Shown piece by piece: positions 19,052 to 21,468 of a DNA stretch of 21,468 nucleotides. The translations under genes were made by a program, and so were the position numbers. This DNA comes from Auxenochlorella pyrenoidosa (lineage: Eukaryota > Chlorophyta > Trebouxiophyceae > Chlorellales > Chlorellaceae), in assembly GCA_001430745.1 (NCBI GenBank), contig KQ482003.1, forward strand, positions 698,789 through 720,256. Direction: 5' to 3'. Numbering within the stretch: position 1 is the first letter of the stretch; every line of letters starts with the position of its first letter. The notes under the pieces were generated by a model. That model was not told the DNA's origin, ran no database searches, and saw nothing but the letters and a program-made list of their open reading frames with translations.

Positions 19052-20700
19052 CTAGAGCTGAATCGCAGCGTCTTTACGCTGGCGCGCCTTGCGTGTCCAT
19101 GTGCCTGTGAACCTGTGGTATCCGGCCAGCCTGGGGCTGACGATGCCTGCAGCAACGAGGTGTGAGAAAAGTTGGGCAACAGGGCTTCACTGTCCTTTCA
19201 AAATGTCAAATGATCCATGGCTCATGACAGCTCACCTTGCCGGAGCTGCTCCTGATGCTGCATGTTGCACTCTTCCTCGTCATAGAACTTAACGCAGGGG
19301 CTGTACCATTCGCCAAGGGGGTACAGCCTGATGCTGGTGCTGTTCCAGCTGTGGGTGCCAATGCGCGGCTCTTGTGGGTATACTGCTCGCCCAGGGGGCA
19401 GCTCGGGCAGCGACACATTGACGAGCTGGTCAAAGGCATCCCTGACGACCCGAGGACCTGCATCGCAGCAGTAGCAACAGCATGAAGGCAAGTTTGATGT
19501 TGGCTGCGCTCATCGGGCGTAAATGTGAAGGCGACATGCGCAGCATGCAGCCAGCAGGAGCTTGGAAGTGCAGTACGAGCAGAGCAGCATGGGGCATGCG
19601 GCTTGCCTGTCAGTTCAATGATGGTAAGATCGCTTTGGTCTGCTCGCTCTTGAATGAGTTCAATCACGCGGATCCAGAGAGGGTGTCCCGGCGCACTGGC
19701 CATTGCCGCGTTGGTCACTGAGTTAGCCGTAATTCTGTGCCTAGGACTGCCGACCTCTCCCTGCAAGAAGTACTGAGCAAAACCTTGGCGACAGGTCACC
19801 CCCCCACACACACACAACCGAGTGCATAAGGCCTCCCAACCCCACAACCAAGTGCGTAGGGCCTGTGCACCTGCAAAACAACGTCGTAGCCTTCCAACAG
19901 GTCGTAGGCTGGCCTGCAGAGGAGGGCACCTCAGGAAGGGCTGAGAACACGCATGCATGCGCAGAAGGGAATTGATGCCTGCAAACAGCGTGGTAACAGT
20001 GGGTCTGTGTCGCAAGTTCCGTCAAGTTTACACAGACTTCAAGCCCAAACAAGCAAGAAAGCAAGAGGAAAGAGGCTGCCGTTTGCAGGAAGGAGTCACT
20101 GAGCGCACACCTGTAGCATGACACATCGCAGTCCAAGTAGACACCGCCATACTTGTGGAGTATAAGATACCTGGGGAGGAACGTGCACATCACATTCGTC
20201 ATTCTAGATTGCAGGCCGCACCCTATGACAGCTGCAAGCCAGTTTGCATTGACAGGCGTGCACATGCCATTGCATGCAAACCGCTCTGCGGCTGGGCACC
20301 TGATTGCGTCTCCCCGCGCAACCACTCGGTGCAGCTTGTGCCACGTGGGCAGGAACCAAGGGTAGTCCTGGAAGCATGGCGTGAGTCAGGCGGCATCATG
20401 CCATTTGCCCCGTTGCCATTGTCGATATGCCGTGGCCCTACCACCTGCACACTGCTAATGTGAAGAGAAAAAGCTCCCCCCAAAACAGCTCACCTGCTTA
20501 ACAAGCTGCAGGGCAGCGGCCTCATCCCAGAAGCGGAAGTCCCAGCCTGCCTCGGTGTGCAGCATGCGGCAGTGGTCTGTCCACTCTGGCCGGATGGCAG
20601 AGTCATTCCTGCTGCGAAGCTCCTCAAATGCCTGCTGCCCAGACAGGAAGACGCGGTGCAGGATGCGCGGGATGCGCTGCAGCTCAACACCTACTGCCAT
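19052..20700 (-). CDS. GT32-like glycosyltransferase with DXD motif, at least 282 aa, seven or more exons
   Basis: Likely Golgi or ER glycosyltransferase of the Gly_transf_sug/OCH1-like type, using a nucleotide sugar with a divalent metal. Exons: 20700-20494, 20367-20300, 20170-20111, 19913-19871, 19760-19607, 19457-19236 and 19146-19052, all in frame. Family pieces in order are RIPRILHRVFLSG, WTDHCRMLHTEAGWDFRFWD, DYPWFLPTWHKL, ARGDAIRYLILHKYGGVYLD with DCD (residues 105-107, the metal-binding DXD), TNAAMASAPGHPLW, ELTGPRVVRDAF and a final GYHRFTGTW. The intron between exons 5 and 6 has a GC donor. The true start is unsure: ATG at 20700 is conservative and leaves no signal anchor. A gapped model with exons 21215-21140, 21041-21017 and 20725-20701 stays in frame and adds 42 residues, but its last acceptor is weak. 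The intron at 19914-20110 contains a LINE-tail fragment. Confidence 0.8.
19814..19864. repeat. Two-copy 30-bp direct repeat in a glycosyltransferase intron
   Basis: ACAACCGAGTGCATAAGGCCT (19814-19834) and a copy with three mismatches (19844-19864) lie 30 bp apart in the intron 19761-19870, next to a short CA run (about 19806-19815). Confidence 0.65.
20001..20064 (+). mobile_element. 64-bp LINE 3'-tail fragment inside a glycosyltransferase intron
   Basis: This segment matches the reverse complement of 15341-15404 at 56 of 64 positions by eye, including GGGTCTGTGTCGCAAGTTCC at one end and CAAACAAGCAAG with an AAGC-rich tail at the other. Since the other copy is where the minus-strand LINE ends, this is best read as a strongly 5'-truncated insertion of the same family, in plus orientation, within the intron 19914-20110 and antisense to the host gene. 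A separate short repeat family shared by both places is the alternative. Confidence 0.6.
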
Positions 20701-20906
20701 GTTGCCGCCGGCCAAACTCCCCACGCTGTTGTCTTTGCAATTATGCAAGGGGCTAGTGAACGGTTTGAGCCTTCTGCATGGAGTGGAAGGGTGCCAACAG
20801 GGCCCTGGCAACTCAAGGCACGAAGCCTGCCCAGCCCATGATCCTGTTGCAGGACACAGCAGCACCAAATGCAGAGGGGTATCAAAAGCAGCAGGCGGCA
20901 GGCGGG

Positions 20907-20950
<44 letters not shown>

Positions 20951-21468
20951 CAAGCAGGCAGGCAGGTAGGCAGGTAGGCAGGCAGGCAAGAGGCAGGCCG
21001 CTGAAGGCAGGCTCACATTTGCCGCTGTGATGTAAGGCATCCTAAAGAGAAAGCCAGGGCAGCTATCACCAAACAGTTTGTAAGCTGAGTTGACTTTGAC
21101 ATGTCTGCAGGTCGAACTGACACAGTTCAGAGTCTCTACCTGGGAGCAAGCGGGTGAAACAGCTAGAGGAGTCACTGATACACCTGCTGGCCAGCCAGTG
21201 CGCCATGGCGCCCATGGTTCCGCTGGCCGGTGTACTGGACTCTGACCAGTACGCACCGCTCAGTGGACCCTGTCCCCCACCATATGCGCCTTGACTAAAT
21301 TCTTCATTGCGCCGAAATCTGTGAGGAGAAGAAGGCCCTTCCCAGCCGCCGCAAGGCCCTTCCCAGCCGACGTAAGAGCACCTGCCTGGACAACGCCGAA
21401 AACCGTTGTTCGCGCTTTAAAGAAGCGAAGAGCTGAACGGAGGCCGCATTTGGCTGCATGGGTGCCCG
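20701..21468. other. 5' region of the glycosyltransferase gene; upstream exons possible
   Basis: Holds the promoter or 5' exons of the glycosyltransferase gene. On the minus strand a strong acceptor-like tract (CTTTCTCTTTAG, ending at 21042) and a donor (GTGAGC, from 21016) frame a 25-bp candidate exon. A possible ATG-containing first exon spans 21215-21140. Near 21340-21370 the 17-bp word AAGGCCCTTCCCAGCCG occurs twice. No other gene is recognised to the window end. Confidence 0.35.
20904..20990. repeat. GGCA tetranucleotide microsatellite
   Basis: About twenty tandem GGCA units with a few interruptions (AGCA, GGTA). On the minus strand it reads TGCC repeats and would lie in a 5' intron or the upstream region of the glycosyltransferase gene. 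Confidence 0.9.

Noticed and set aside
20882..20990. CRISPR array
   Set aside because: Simple tetranucleotide repeat with no spacers; the window is eukaryotic.
20897..20998. Cys-Leu-Pro-Ala repeat protein on the minus strand
   Set aside because: Translation of the GGCA microsatellite only.

Overview
The window looks like nuclear DNA of a GC-rich green alga (Chlorophyta). The signs are dense short introns (about 80-320 bp) with GT/GC...AG borders, TGTAA polyadenylation signals, Ala/Gln/Ser-rich low-complexity protein segments and a TTTAGGG-type telomere motif. I cannot name the genus. Exon models were built by hand from reading frame, splice signals and family resemblance.

Layout. 1-1013 (-): 5' part of the gene for the second-largest RNA polymerase III subunit (RPC2), running off the window. 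1014-1539: shared head-to-head promoter region. 1540-4250 (+): seven-exon mTERF-family gene, about 518 aa. 4251-4464: short tail-to-tail spacer holding a TGTAA signal for each gene. 4465-11082 (-): nineteen-exon CTR9 gene (Paf1 complex TPR scaffold), 1038 aa in one unbroken reading frame. 11083-12870: gene-poor spacer with a long hairpin, a telomere-like motif and a 77-bp tandem repeat. 12871-14410 (-): three-exon gene for a membrane-anchored protein with an EGF-like module and a class I methyltransferase domain, 334 aa. 14411-15340: spacer with a perfect 26-bp palindrome. 15341-18609: decayed non-LTR retrotransposon (LINE) on the minus strand, split by a nested insertion of about 1.6 kb (about 15789-17399). 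19052-20700 (-), possibly starting further upstream: GT32-like DXD glycosyltransferase, at least 282 aa.

Functional reading. RPC2 and CTR9 are housekeeping transcription genes, and the mTERF protein probably acts on organelle nucleic acid. The methyltransferase and glycosyltransferase look like secretory-pathway or Golgi enzymes and could both modify glycans, but a mobile-element cluster separates them and nothing shows that they cooperate. I see no prokaryote-type system, CRISPR array, tRNA or rRNA. The least ordinary part is the nested element: its two edges are packed with a 9-bp motif (CCAGTCCAG / CTGGACTGG), it carries a perfect 26-bp hairpin, and one junction shows an inverted copy of the target. 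A LINE-tail fragment also sits inside a glycosyltransferase intron. Other points are three GC-AG introns and an mTERF gene whose introns tend to fall between repeats.
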